NCBI RefSeq assembly: GCF_030450125.1
Contig: NZ_CP123923.1
Coordinates: forward strand, 6,667,001-6,731,000
DNA length: 64,000 bases
Direction of reading: 5' to 3'
From: Streptomyces sp. WP-1
Lineage (GTDB): Bacteria; Actinomycetota; Actinomycetes; Streptomycetales; Streptomycetaceae
The notes under the pieces were generated by a model that was not told the origin of the DNA, ran no database searches, and saw only the letters and a program-made list of their open reading frames with translations. Positions 34,978 to 44,613 of this stretch are shown piece after piece. The translations under genes were made by a program, and so were the position numbers. The first letter of the stretch is position 1. Each line of letters starts with the position of its first letter.

Positions 34978-36141
34978 ATGAGACTCCTGCACACGTCCGA
35001 CTGGCATCTCGGCCGGGCCTTCCACCGGGTGAGCATGCTCGGGGCCCAGGCCGACTTCATCGGACACCTGGTCGCCACCGTGCGCGAGCGCGAGGTGGAC
35101 GCGGTGGTCGTGTCGGGAGACGTGTACGACCGCGCGGTGCCCCCGCTGGCCGCCGTCGAGCTGTTCGACGACGCCCTGCACCGCCTCGCCGGGCTGGGTG
35201 TGCCCACGGTGATGATCTCGGGCAACCACGACTCGGCCCGCCGCCTCGGCGTCGGCGCGGGACTCATCGACCGCGCCGGCATCCATCTGCGCACCGAGCC
35301 GTCCGCCGTCGCCACCCCGGTGGTGCTCGCCGACGCCCACGGCGAGGTCGCCTTCTACGGACTGCCGTACCTCGAACCCGCCCTGGTGAAAGACGAGTTC
35401 GGGGTGGCGAAAGCCGGGCACGAGGCCGTCCTCGCGGCGGCCATGGACCGGGTCCGCGCCGACCTCGCGACCCGCCCGGCGGGCACCCGCGGCGTCGTCC
35501 TCGCCCACGCCTTCGTCACCGGCGGACAGGCCAGCGACAGCGAGCGGGACATCACCGTCGGCGGGGTCGCCGCCGTACCCGCCCAGATCTTCGACGGCGC
35601 CGACTATGTGGCCCTCGGGCATCTGCACGGCTGCCAGACCCTCACCGAGCGGGTGCGCTACTCCGGCTCCCCGCTCGCCTACTCCTTCTCCGAGGCCGAC
35701 CACCGCAAGAGCATGTGGCTGATCGACCTCGCCGCCGACGGCGCCGTGACCGCCGAGCGCCTCGACTGCCCGGTGCCCCGCCCGCTGGCCCGCGTCCGCG
35801 GCACCTTGGCGGAGCTGCTCGCCGACCCGGACCTCGACCGCCACACGGACGCCTGGGTCGAGGCCACCCTCACCGACGCCGTCCGCCCGCCCGAGCCGAT
35901 GGCCAGGCTCACCGAGCGCTTCCCGCACACCCTGAGCCTGGTCTTCGCCCCCGAACGCGCCCCCGACGACCCCCGGGTCTCCTACGCCCGCCGCCTCGCC
36001 GGCCGCAGCGACCAGCAGATCGCCGAGGACTTCGTCGCCCATGTGCGGGGCGCCGGGCCCGACGAACGGGAGGCGGCCGTGCTGCGCGAGGCGTTCGACG
36101 CCGTCCGCGCCGACGCCGTCGTACGGGAGGTGGCCAAGTGA
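34978..36141 (+). CDS. sbcD: exonuclease subunit SbcD
   Basis: This 387-residue Mre11-type nuclease subunit has all five phosphoesterase motifs: DWHLG (Asp8, His10), SGDVYDRAVP, ISGNHDS, LAHAFVTGG and GHLHG. With SbcC it forms the SbcCD complex, an ATP-dependent nuclease that opens hairpins and processes DNA ends. Its stop overlaps the GTG start of sbcC, giving coupled translation and the expected stoichiometry. The start ATG 34978 is at the conserved N-terminus. Confidence 0.95.
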   Translation: MRLLHTSDWHLGRAFHRVSMLGAQADFIGHLVATVREREVDAVVVSGDVYDRAVPPLAAVELFDDALHRLAGLGVPTVMISGNHDSARRLGVGAGLIDRAGIHLRTEPSAVATPVVLADAHGEVAFYGLPYLEPALVKDEFGVAKAGHEAVLAAAMDRVRADLATRPAGTRGVVLAHAFVTGGQASDSERDITVGGVAAVPAQIFDGADYVALGHLHGCQTLTERVRYSGSPLAYSFSEADHRKSMWLIDLAADGAVTAERLDCPVPRPLARVRGTLAELLADPDLDRHTDAWVEATLTDAVRPPEPMARLTERFPHTLSLVFAPERAPDDPRVSYARRLAGRSDQQIAEDFVAHVRGAGPDEREAAVLREAFDAVRADAVVREVAK

Positions 36142-39137
36142 GGCTGCACCGGCTCGACATCACCGCCTTCGGCCCCTTCGGCGGCGCCCAGAGCGTCGAC
36201 TTCGACGCCCTGTCCGCCGCCGGGCTCTTCCTGCTGCACGGCCCCACCGGCGCCGGCAAGACCTCCGTCCTGGACGCCGTCTGCTACGCGCTCTACGGCT
36301 CCGTCCCCGGCGCCCGTCAGAGCGGCACGGGCCAGGGCATGAACCTGCGCAGCGACCACGCCGAGCCCCGCACCCGCACCGAGATCCGGCTCGAACTCAC
36401 CGTCGCCGGACGCCGGTTCGAGGTCACCCGGCAGCCGCCCTGGGAGCGGCCCAAGCTGCGCGGCACGGGCACCACCGTCGACAAGGCCCAGACCTGGCTG
36501 CGCGAGTACGACACCCAGGCGGCCGCCTGGAAGGACCTCAGCCGCTCCCACCAGGAGATCGGCGCCGAGTTCGAGCAGCTGCTCGGCATGAGCCGCGAGC
36601 AGTTCTGCCAGGTGGTGCTGCTGCCCCAGGGCGACTTCGCCCGCTTCCTGCGCGCCGACGCCGAGGCCCGGGGCCGCCTCCTCGGCCGCCTCTTCGACAC
36701 CCGGCGCTTCGCCGACGTGGAGAAGCGGCTCGCCGAACGCCGCCGCGCGGCCGAGGCCCGGGTGCGCGAGGGCGACGCGGCGCTGCTCGCCGACGCCCAC
36801 CGCATGCAGCAGGAGGCCGGCGACGCCATGGAGCTGCCCGAGCTGGCACCGGGCGACCCGGGTCTGGCCGAGGCCGTGCTCGGCGCCGCCGCCGTCGCCC
36901 GCAGCACCGCCCGCGAACGCCTCGCCGTCGCCCACAGCCGCCTCACCGCCGCCGAGTCCGCCCACACGGGGGCCCGCCGCACCCTCGACGGCATCCGCGA
37001 ACTCGCCCGGCTCCAGGGCCGGTTCGCCGAGGCGCGGCGCCGGGCCGAACACCTCCAGGCGCGGGCCGCCGAGCACCTCGCCGACCAGGAGCGCATGGAG
37101 CGCTCCCGCAAGGCGGAGGCGGTCGCGCCCGCGCTGGAGCTGCGTGCGGAGGCCGAGCGGGAACACCGCGTGGCCGACGCCGCCGAGGCCCGCGCCCGGG
37201 GCCCGCTGCCCGCGCCCCTCGCCGCCGCCGACGCGAGCGGGCTCGCCGCCGCCGCGCGCCGCGCCGCCGAGGAGCTGGGCGGCCTCGACGCCGCCCGTCG
37301 CGCCGAGCGCCGCCTCGCCGAACTGGTCACGGAACGCGCCGGATTGGACCGCCAGGAGCGCGCCGACGAGGACGTGCTGCGCGAGGCCGACGTCTGGCTG
37401 GACGGCTGGGAGGGCACGCGTACGACGCTCCAGGCGCGCATCGACACCGCCCAGGAGGCCGCGACCCGCGCCGAACAGCTCGCCGTCCAGCGCGAGCCGA
37501 TGGGGCGCCGCCTGACCGCCGCCCGCACCCGCGACGCCCTCGCCGCCGACCTGGAGACGGCCCGGCGGCGCGCCCAGGAATCCGCGCAGCAAGCGCTGGA
37601 CGCCCGCGCCCACTGGCTCGAACTCAAGGAACAGCGCCTCGACGGCATCGCCGCCGAACTCGCCGCCCACCTCACCGACGGCGCACCCTGCGCGGTCTGC
37701 GGCGCCATCGAACACCCCGCGCCCGCCCGCAAGGTCGCCGGACATGTGGACCGCGCGACCGAGGAGCGCGCCCACACCGCCGCCCAGGAGGCCGACCGGC
37801 GGCACACCGAAGAGGAACGGCACGCCGGTGACATCGGCAAGGCCCTGGCCGTCGCCACCGCCGAGGCCGGCGAGACACCCACCGCCCGACTCGAAGCCGA
37901 GGCGGCCGAGTTGGAGCGGGAGTACGCCCGCGCCCATCGCGCCGCCTCCGCCCTGCACGCCGCCCGGGAGGAGCTGCGGCGCGCCGAGCAGGAGCGCGAG
38001 TGGCGCCTCGCCGACCGGCAGGAGGCCGCCGTACGGGCCGCCTCCCGGCTCACCCGGCGCGAGGCCCTGGAGCGCGAACAGACCCGGTTGGAAAGCGAGT
38101 TGACGCAGGCACGCGGCACCGCCGACAGCGTGGCCGCGCGCGCCGCACAGCTGGAGCGGCGGGCCGCCCTGCTCACCGAGGCCGCCGACGCGGTGCGCGC
38201 CGCCGAGAAGACCGCGCAGCGCCTCAAGTCCGCCGACGCCCGGCTCGCCGACGCCGCCTACCGGGCCGGCTTCGCCACCCCCCAGGAGGCGGCCGACGCC
38301 CTGCTCACCGACGCGGCCCACCGCGAGCTCCAACACCGGCTGGACGCACGGCAGTCGGAGGAGGCCGCCGTACGCGCCGTACTCGCCGAGGCCGACACCG
38401 CGGCCGCCGCCCAGCTGCCGCCCGCCGACCCGGCCGACGCCGAACGTGCCGCGATCGCGGCCGAGCACCGGCTGCGGACGGCCGCCTCCGCCCGCGACGC
38501 CGCCGCCCGCTGCTGCGCCGAACTGGACCGCCTCTCCACCCGCGCCACCGCCGCCGTGCGCCAATTGGCCCCGCTGCGCGCGGAGTACGACCGCGTCGCC
38601 CGGCTCGCCGCCCTCACCGCGGGCACCGCGGCCGACAACGAGCGCAAGATGCGCCTGGAGTCCTACGTGCTCGCCGCCCGCCTGGAGCAGGTCGCCGCCG
38701 CCGCGACCGCCCGCCTCCAGCGGATGTCCTCCGGCCGCTACACCCTCGTGCACTCCGACGGCCGCAGCGGACGCGGCCGCAGCGGGCTCGGCCTGCATGT
38801 CGTGGACGCCTGGACCGGCCGCGAACGGGACACCGCGACACTGTCCGGCGGCGAGACCTTCTTCGCCTCCCTCGCGCTCGCCCTCGGCCTCGCCGACGTC
38901 GTCACCGACGAGGCCGGCGGGGTCCGCCTGGACACCCTCTTCATCGACGAGGGCTTCGGCAGCCTGGACGACCAGACCCTGGACGAGGTCCTCGACGTCC
39001 TCGACGGCCTGCGCGAACGCGACCGCAGCGTCGGCATCGTCAGCCATGTCGCCGACCTGCGCCGCCGCGTCCACGCCCAACTGGAGATCGTCAAGGGCCG
39101 AACGGGGTCGACGCTGCGGCACCGGGGCATCGACTGA
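36138..39137 (+). CDS. sbcC: exonuclease subunit SbcC (SMC-like ATPase)
   Basis: A 999-residue Rad50-type ATPase. Walker A GPTGAGKT is at residues 35-42, and the Q-loop region reads LLPQGDFARFLRA. Two long coiled-coil arms very rich in Ala, Arg and Glu flank a zinc hook, CAVC (Cys518 and Cys521), at the apex. The C-terminal half carries the ABC signature TLSGGETFF and Walker B LFIDEGFGSLD (~933). It partners SbcD in end processing and hairpin cleavage. The long Ala-rich arms produce many spurious frames on both strands. Confidence 0.95.
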   Translation: MRLHRLDITAFGPFGGAQSVDFDALSAAGLFLLHGPTGAGKTSVLDAVCYALYGSVPGARQSGTGQGMNLRSDHAEPRTRTEIRLELTVAGRRFEVTRQPPWERPKLRGTGTTVDKAQTWLREYDTQAAAWKDLSRSHQEIGAEFEQLLGMSREQFCQVVLLPQGDFARFLRADAEARGRLLGRLFDTRRFADVEKRLAERRRAAEARVREGDAALLADAHRMQQEAGDAMELPELAPGDPGLAEAVLGAAAVARSTARERLAVAHSRLTAAESAHTGARRTLDGIRELARLQGRFAEARRRAEHLQARAAEHLADQERMERSRKAEAVAPALELRAEAEREHRVADAAEARARGPLPAPLAAADASGLAAAARRAAEELGGLDAARRAERRLAELVTERAGLDRQERADEDVLREADVWLDGWEGTRTTLQARIDTAQEAATRAEQLAVQREPMGRRLTAARTRDALAADLETARRRAQESAQQALDARAHWLELKEQRLDGIAAELAAHLTDGAPCAVCGAIEHPAPARKVAGHVDRATEERAHTAAQEADRRHTEEERHAGDIGKALAVATAEAGETPTARLEAEAAELEREYARAHRAASALHAAREELRRAEQEREWRLADRQEAAVRAASRLTRREALEREQTRLESELTQARGTADSVAARAAQLERRAALLTEAADAVRAAEKTAQRLKSADARLADAAYRAGFATPQEAADALLTDAAHRELQHRLDARQSEEAAVRAVLAEADTAAAAQLPPADPADAERAAIAAEHRLRTAASARDAAARCCAELDRLSTRATAAVRQLAPLRAEYDRVARLAALTAGTAADNERKMRLESYVLAARLEQVAAAATARLQRMSSGRYTLVHSDGRSGRGRSGLGLHVVDAWTGRERDTATLSGGETFFASLALALGLADVVTDEAGGVRLDTLFIDEGFGSLDDQTLDEVLDVLDGLRERDRSVGIVSHVADLRRRVHAQLEIVKGRTGSTLRHRGID

Positions 39138-39202
39138 CCCCAACTGTCCGCTGCGGCAGGCGAGTTCGGTGCTCGTCCGGCGGGCGTGTAGGTTCTTCGC
39201 CC

Positions 39203-39715
39203 ATGGCTCGGTTTGAAGATCGCGGAGTGCTGGAGTGGGTGGAGTCGGGCGGCGGCCCCCTGATCGCCGTTCCGGAGGTGGTCCTGCCGTTCTGGGCGGG
39301 TGCCGACAGCGAGGAGCTGGACACGGACTACGACCGGGCCTGCGAGGTCTCCGGGTACGCCGGGCTGCTCCCGGTCGGCGACAGCGCGGCCCTCGTCCTC
39401 GGTGACGAACCGGCCGCCACCTCCTATCTGCCCGAGCACCACGCCTTCGTACGGTGGTCGGCCGCGGACTCCGAGCGCGACCTGCTCGCCGGGGTGCCCG
39501 CCGCGCTGGAGACGGCGGTGTGGGAGCAGGAGCTGCGCTGGGAGGTGCCGGGGCCCGTGGTGCTGTTCGACTCGGCCTGGCCGGGCGGCGAGGCGGACCG
39601 GCAGGAGCACCTGCGGATACCGCTCACCGCGGGGTCGTACACCGTGCGCACCGCCTACGCCCAGCCGGGCGCCGAGACCTGGGTGGGACTGGTCCAGCTC
39701 GACAGGATCGCCTAG
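39203..39715 (+). CDS. immunity 21 (Imm21) family protein, apparently orphan
   Basis: This 170-residue acidic protein starts MARFEDRGVLEWVESGGG, followed by VVLPFWAGADSEE, DYDRACEVSGYAGLLPVGD and VLFDSAWPG, which I recognise as Imm21. Members of that family neutralise polymorphic toxins delivered between bacteria. No toxin, secretion or Rhs/WXG gene lies next to it, so here it is an orphan immunity gene or has been reused. It is convergent with the P450 gene 13 nt away. Confidence 0.7.
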   Translation: MARFEDRGVLEWVESGGGPLIAVPEVVLPFWAGADSEELDTDYDRACEVSGYAGLLPVGDSAALVLGDEPAATSYLPEHHAFVRWSAADSERDLLAGVPAALETAVWEQELRWEVPGPVVLFDSAWPGGEADRQEHLRIPLTAGSYTVRTAYAQPGAETWVGLVQLDRIA

Positions 39716-39728
39716 GAGCGCGGGGGTT

Positions 39729-40970
39729 TCAGGGCCGGATGCCGTCGAAGGTGATCTCCAGATGGCGGGGGCCGCGCAGTACCGCGTTCGGCCGGTACGG
39801 TGGCGGGTCCTGTACCAGGCGGGGGTTCTCCAGGCGGCGGGCCAGCTCGGTCAGTGCGATCTGGGTCTCCAGGCGGGCCAGCGGTGCCCCGAAGCAGATG
39901 TGGATGCCGCTGCCGAAGCCGAGGTGCTGGATGTCCTCGCGGTCCGGGTCGAACCGCTCGGGGTCCTCGAAGCGCTCCGGGTCCCGGTTGCCCGCGGCCA
40001 GCACCAGCCAGATCCGCGAGCCCTTCGGGATGGTCACCCCGCGCACCTCGATGTCGGTGATGCAGGTGCGCTGCGGCACCAGCTGCACCGGCGGCTCGTA
40101 GCGCAGCAGTTCCTCCACCAGCCGGGGCGCGAGATCCGGCTCATGGCGCAGCCGCTCCAGGACGTCCGGGTGGCGCAGCAGCGTCAGCATGCCGTTGGTG
40201 ATCAGGTTGACGGTCGTCTCATGGCCCGCGATCAGCAGCAGGACGGAGGTGCTGAGCACCTCCATCATCGTCATCGCGCCGTCCGGGCCATGGCTGTTCA
40301 CCAGGTCGGACAGCAGATCGTCGCGCGGCTCCTTGGCACGCTCCTCCGCCAGCCCCGCCAGATACATGCCGAGCTGCATCCGGGCCTCGCGCGCGGTCCT
40401 GGCGAACTCCTCGTCCGCCTCCCGCCGCGTCCCCGGGTCGAGGCTCGCCACCAGCGGATCGACCCAGGCGCGAAAGCGCGGCTCGTCCTCCCGGGGTACC
40501 CCCAGCAGCCGGCAGATCACGGTCACCGGGAACGGGTAGGCGAACTGGTCGACCAGGTCGACCCCGCGGGCGTCCCCGAAGCCGTCGATCAAGTCGGTGA
40601 CGATCTTCTGGAGTTCGCCCCGCATCCCGTCGATCCGGTGCGGCCGGTGCGGCGGCCCGAAGGCGCTGTTGGCGATCCGCCGCAGCCGGTCGTGCTCGGG
40701 CGGGTCCAGGCGCAGGAACGACGGCGGCAGCCCGCCCGTCTCCTCCGACTGGAGCAGGGCGTCGTCCCCGGCCGCCGCCAGATTGGCCGCGTCGGAGCTG
40801 ATCCGCGGATCGTGCAGCAGCGCCTCGATGTCCCAGTAGGAGCTGATGACGTAGGGGCCGCCCTCCTCCTCGTGCAGCACCGGTGTCCCGCGCAGCTCCC
40901 GGTAGACCGGGTACGGGTCGGCACGGTTGGCGAAGTCGGTGATCCGGCGCACGATCGAGTCTTGCGTCAT
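39729..40970 (-). CDS. cytochrome P450
   Basis: This 413-residue soluble P450 has the I-helix AGHETT (248-253), ExxR Glu287-Arg290 and heme-ligand Cys359 in FGSGIHICFGAPLARLE, typical of the CYP105/CYP107-like bacterial clades. It is the last gene of a three-gene operon whose two upstream genes encode its own ferredoxin and ferredoxin reductase, so the complete electron chain is local. The substrate is unknown; both biosynthetic tailoring and xenobiotic oxidation are possible. A subfamily number cannot be assigned by eye. Confidence 0.92.
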   Translation of the reverse strand: MTQDSIVRRITDFANRADPYPVYRELRGTPVLHEEEGGPYVISSYWDIEALLHDPRISSDAANLAAAGDDALLQSEETGGLPPSFLRLDPPEHDRLRRIANSAFGPPHRPHRIDGMRGELQKIVTDLIDGFGDARGVDLVDQFAYPFPVTVICRLLGVPREDEPRFRAWVDPLVASLDPGTRREADEEFARTAREARMQLGMYLAGLAEERAKEPRDDLLSDLVNSHGPDGAMTMMEVLSTSVLLLIAGHETTVNLITNGMLTLLRHPDVLERLRHEPDLAPRLVEELLRYEPPVQLVPQRTCITDIEVRGVTIPKGSRIWLVLAAGNRDPERFEDPERFDPDREDIQHLGFGSGIHICFGAPLARLETQIALTELARRLENPRLVQDPPPYRPNAVLRGPRHLEITFDGIRP

Positions 40971-41008
40971 GGGGAGTCCTCGGGGCGCAGCCGGCGGTCG
41001 GGCGCCGG

Positions 41009-42400
41009 TCAGTGGCGGGCGGGGTGGAAGACGAGCTGGGTGTCGGCCGGTGAGTAGCCGCTCAGGGTCACCATCGGGCCGTGGGTCGGCAGGGACGGAT
41101 CGGGGAAGTCGGCCGGCACCGGGCGCCGGTTCTCGGGGCGCCGGTCCAGCGTCGGGTGCTCCACCGGGAACGGCGCGCCCCGCTCGATCGCCCGCTGGTA
41201 GAACTCCAGCCACCGCGTGTTGTCGAAGCTCACCGCGGCGACCACCCGGCCCTTGTGGCCGTAGACCCCGACGAACCGGCGCTCCGCCGTCGAACCCTGG
41301 GTGATCATCAGCTCCTCGCCCATCGGGGGCACCCCGACCGACTTGATGTTCACCCCGAACTGCGAGGACCAGAACGCCGGCATCCACAGATGCGGGTGCC
41401 GGTCGGCACCGTCGCAGATCATGTTGTGCGCGGCCGTCTCCGCCTGCGCCACCGCGTTGCCCCAGTGTTCCAGGGACAGGAACTGGTACTCGAACAGCGC
41501 GTGCGGGGAGCGCGCCACATCGCCCGCCACGAACACGTCGTCGGTGACGATGCCCCGGAAGTCGAAGGCCCGGCAGCCCGCGTCGCAGGCGATGCCCCGG
41601 GGGCCCGCGCCGAGCCCCGACCCGTTCAGCCACTCGGTGTTGCGCAGCGAGCCCAGCGAGACCACGACCACGTCCGCCTCGACCACGCTCTCGTCGGACA
41701 GATGGACCGCCCGCACCCGCCCGGCCGCGTCGCCCTCCAGCGCGGTCACCGTCACCCGGGTGCGCAGATCCACGCCGTGCTCGCGCATCAGATCCGCGGC
41801 GACCGCCCCGACCACCCCGCCGAGCGCGCCCACCAGCGGCGCGCCCGCCCGTTCCGCGACCGTCACCTGGACGCCCTGCTCCCGGCAGGCGGAGGCGACC
41901 TCGCAGCCCGCGAACCCGGCGCCGATCACGAACACCCGGCGCGGCCCCGCGCGCAGCCGCTGGTACAGCCCGGCCGCGTCGTCCCGGGTGCGCAGCACGA
42001 AGACGCCGTCCAGCCGGGCCTCCGACTCCCTCGGCCAGGGCCGGGCGCGCACCCCGGTGGCGATGAGCAGCCGGTCGTACTCCACCTCGTCCCCGTCGGA
42101 CAGCCGCACCCGCCCGGCCGTCAGGTCCAGCCCGGTGGCCGCCACACCGAGCCGCCACTTGGCGTCGATCTCCCGGCGCCGGGGCAGCTCGGTGCGGAGC
42201 GGATCCGCCCGGCCGAGCAGCACCGCCTTGGACAGCGGCGGACGGTCGTACGGCTCGTACGGCTCGTCCCCGATCAGCGTCAGCTCCCCGGCGAAGCCCT
42301 CCGCGCGCAGCGTCTCCGCCGCCCGCAGCCCGGCCAGCGAGGCGCCCACGATCGCGATCCGGCCCTCGCGGCGGAGCCGGTCCATGTGCTCAGTGGCCAT
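41009..42400 (-). CDS. FAD-dependent ferredoxin reductase
   Basis: This 463-residue pyridine nucleotide-disulfide-type reductase has an FAD-binding GxGxxG variant (IAIVGASLAGLRAAETL), an NAD-binding loop (RVFVIGAGFAGCEVASACRE) and the second FAD motif (DDVFVAGDVARSPH). The C-terminal reductase domain contains GVYGHKGRVVAAV. It passes electrons from NAD(P)H to the ferredoxin encoded just upstream, whose stop overlaps its start by 11 nt. The 38-nt gap to the P450 gene indicates one transcript. Confidence 0.9.
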   Translation of the reverse strand: MATEHMDRLRREGRIAIVGASLAGLRAAETLRAEGFAGELTLIGDEPYEPYDRPPLSKAVLLGRADPLRTELPRRREIDAKWRLGVAATGLDLTAGRVRLSDGDEVEYDRLLIATGVRARPWPRESEARLDGVFVLRTRDDAAGLYQRLRAGPRRVFVIGAGFAGCEVASACREQGVQVTVAERAGAPLVGALGGVVGAVAADLMREHGVDLRTRVTVTALEGDAAGRVRAVHLSDESVVEADVVVVSLGSLRNTEWLNGSGLGAGPRGIACDAGCRAFDFRGIVTDDVFVAGDVARSPHALFEYQFLSLEHWGNAVAQAETAAHNMICDGADRHPHLWMPAFWSSQFGVNIKSVGVPPMGEELMITQGSTAERRFVGVYGHKGRVVAAVSFDNTRWLEFYQRAIERGAPFPVEHPTLDRRPENRRPVPADFPDPSLPTHGPMVTLSGYSPADTQLVFHPARH

Positions 42401-42626
42401 CGGGGGCCTCCGGGCCCCGGAAAGCCCCGTGGCCGTCCACCCCGTCGGCCGTGATCGCCTGCACCGGGCAGGCGGCCACGGCCCGCGCCAGCCGCTCGCG
42501 CTGCTCGTGGTCGGGCTGCGGGTCGTAGACGAGCGATTCCTCGCCGTGCATGGCGAAGACGTCCGGCGCGAGGAACGCGCACTGCGCGTACCCCTGACAC
42601 TTGTTGAGATCGACGACGAGCCTCAT
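42390..42626 (-). CDS. 3Fe-4S type ferredoxin, P450 redox partner
   Basis: This 78-residue ferredoxin has the short cluster motif of Streptomyces P450 ferredoxins: CQGYAQC near the N-terminus and CPVQAI later. The spacing and missing fourth cysteine suggest a 3Fe-4S or alternative cluster. ATG 42626 begins the conserved MRLVVDLNKC. The C-terminus (VDGHGAFRGPEAPDGH) is non-conserved and overlaps the reductase start. It is first in the operon ferredoxin, reductase, P450. Confidence 0.9.
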   Translation of the reverse strand: MRLVVDLNKCQGYAQCAFLAPDVFAMHGEESLVYDPQPDHEQRERLARAVAACPVQAITADGVDGHGAFRGPEAPDGH

Positions 42627-42771
42627 CGACGCCCTTCCGGTGGCCAGGGTCCGGAGCGCGCACCACGCGGCTGGCGCGTACGGCGGCCCGGACGGCGGTC
42701 GTCCCCCGTTCGCCAGCATGGAAGCGAAGCCGGGTGACCCGCGCGCCGGGCACGCCGATCGAGTGAGCGGG

Positions 42772-42883
42772 GCGCTCGGAGTCCGGAGCGCTCGGAATCA
42801 GGAGCACCCGGCGTCCGGAGCACCCGGCGTCGGGAGCGCTCAGGGGCCGGAGCGCCGGGCTGCCGGAGCGCTCAGAGGCTGGA
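42772..42883. repeat. tandem repeat, 16 nt x7, spanning the DUF885 stop codon
   Basis: Seven consecutive units of exactly 16 nt start at 42772, 42788, 42804, 42820, 42836, 42852 and 42868. The form is GCGCTCGGAGTCCGGA with substitutions but no length change. The last unit contains the stop codon of the minus-strand DUF885 gene (TCA at 42872-42874), and the unit at 42836 repeats that stop. The array extends about 100 nt beyond the stop. Confidence 0.9.
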
Positions 42884-44560
42884 CAGCTCGTCCACCAGGT
42901 CGTCCAGGCCGAGCGAACCCTGGGAGAGGGCCGCCATGTGCCAGGACTTCAGGTCGAACGACGCGCCGTGCCGCTGCTGGGCCCGCTCCCGGCCCAGCAG
43001 CCAGGCCCGCTCGCCCAGCTTGTAGCCGATGGCCTGGCCCGGGATGGTCAGGTAGCGGGTCAGCTCGCTCTCCACGAAGTCCGCGGGGCGGCTGCTGTGC
43101 GCCCCGAAGAACTCCTGCGCCAGCTCCGGCGTCCAGCGCTCGCCCGGGTGGAACGGCGAGTCCGCCGGGATCTCCAGCTCCAGATGCATGCCGATGTCCA
43201 CGATCACCCGGGCCGCCCGCATCATCTGCGCGTCCAGGTAGCCGAGGCGCTCCTCCGCGTCGCCGAGGTAGCCCAGCTCGTCCATCAGCCGCTCCGCGTA
43301 CAGCGCCCAGCCCTCGGCGTTGGCGCTGACGATGCCCACCGTCGCCTGGTAGCGGGACAGGTCCTCGGCCACGTGCACCCACTGCGCGAGCTGGAGGTGA
43401 TGGCCGGGCACGCCCTCGTGGTACCAGGTCGACACCAGGTCGTAGACCGGGAAGCGGTCCAGGCCCATGGTGGGCAGCCAGGTGCGGCCGGGCCGGGAGA
43501 AGTCCTCCGAGGGGCCCGTGTAGTAGGGGGCCGCCGCGCCGCCGGGCGGGGCGATGCGCGACTCCACCCGCCGCACCCGCTCGGCGAGTTCGAAGTGGGT
43601 GCCGTCCAGATCGGCGATCGCCCGGTCCATCAGGCCCTGGAGCCAGCCCTGGACCTCGTCCGCGCCGATGTGCCGGCCGTGCTCGTCCAGGTGCGCCAGC
43701 GCCACCCAGGGGGTCTCGGCGCCGGGCAGGATCTTCTCCGCCTCGCGCTTCATCTCGCCGAGGATGCGGTGGAACTCGGACCAGCCGTACGCGTACGCCT
43801 CGTCCAGGTCCAGGTCGGTGCCGTTGAAGTAGCGCGACCAGCGCGCGTACCGCTCCCGGCCCACGACGTTCGGGGCGCCCTCGACGGCCGGCGCGTACAC
43901 GTCCCGCAGCCAGTCGCGCAGTTCGGCCAGGGCGGCGGTGGCGGTACGGGCCGCCGCGTCCAGCTCGGTGCGCAGCGCGTCCGGGCCGGCGGCGGCGAAC
44001 TCCTCGTACCAGCCGAGACCCTTGCCGTCCGTGTCGATCCACTCGCCGAGCTGCCCGATGAAGGTCTCGGTCGGCCGCGGCGCCGCGAACAGCTTGCGGT
44101 CCAGGCCGAGTTGAAGCGACTCGCGGTAACCGGCGATCGCGCCCGGCACCGCGCGCAGCCGCTCGGCGATCGCCGCCCAGTCCTCCTCGGAGTCCGCCGG
44201 CATCACGGTGAAGATGTCGCGCACCGAGTGGCCGGGCGTGTGCATGTTGCCGACGGCGCGCAGATGCTCCTGCGCGTCGTGCACGGCGAGTTCGGCGGTC
44301 AGCCGCTCCCGCAGCAGCCGTCCGCAGCGCCGCTCCACATCGCTGTCGTCGCCGGGCCCGCGCTCCGCCTCGTCCAGCTTGGCGAGGGTGGTCCGGGACA
44401 GCTCCGCGAGCGCCTCCTGGCCCGCGGGCGAGTAGTCGGGCAGCGTGCGCGAACTCTCCGGCACACCGAGGTAGGTGCCGATCACCGGGTCGAGGGCGAT
44501 CAGCTCGTCGACGTACGCGTCGGCGACCTGGCGGGGCAGCGGGGTGTTGATCTCAGACAT
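42872..44560 (-). CDS. DUF885 family putative zinc metallopeptidase
   Basis: A 562-residue protein with the DUF885 zinc signature YHEGVPGHHLQ (HExxxHH) and the downstream glutamate region SANAEGWALYAERLMDELG. The C-terminus (IPGQAIGYKLGERAWLLGRERA) is also typical. There is no signal peptide, so it is probably cytoplasmic, cleaving peptides or related amides; the substrate is unknown. ATG 44560 was chosen because GAGG lies 9 nt upstream. An in-frame ATG at 44569 is too close to that site. The gene ends inside a 16-nt tandem repeat. Confidence 0.88.
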   Translation of the reverse strand: MSEINTPLPRQVADAYVDELIALDPVIGTYLGVPESSRTLPDYSPAGQEALAELSRTTLAKLDEAERGPGDDSDVERRCGRLLRERLTAELAVHDAQEHLRAVGNMHTPGHSVRDIFTVMPADSEEDWAAIAERLRAVPGAIAGYRESLQLGLDRKLFAAPRPTETFIGQLGEWIDTDGKGLGWYEEFAAAGPDALRTELDAAARTATAALAELRDWLRDVYAPAVEGAPNVVGRERYARWSRYFNGTDLDLDEAYAYGWSEFHRILGEMKREAEKILPGAETPWVALAHLDEHGRHIGADEVQGWLQGLMDRAIADLDGTHFELAERVRRVESRIAPPGGAAAPYYTGPSEDFSRPGRTWLPTMGLDRFPVYDLVSTWYHEGVPGHHLQLAQWVHVAEDLSRYQATVGIVSANAEGWALYAERLMDELGYLGDAEERLGYLDAQMMRAARVIVDIGMHLELEIPADSPFHPGERWTPELAQEFFGAHSSRPADFVESELTRYLTIPGQAIGYKLGERAWLLGRERAQQRHGASFDLKSWHMAALSQGSLGLDDLVDELSSL

Positions 44561-44613
44561 GCCGCCCATCCTCGTACGAGAGAGATCTCCGCGTCACCCG
44601 CGGCGGCGGGGAT

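Noticed and set aside
42772..42883. Regular 16-nt repeats considered as a CRISPR array
   Set aside because: Units are contiguous without unique spacers and diverge from each other, and no cas gene is present. It is a simple tandem repeat.
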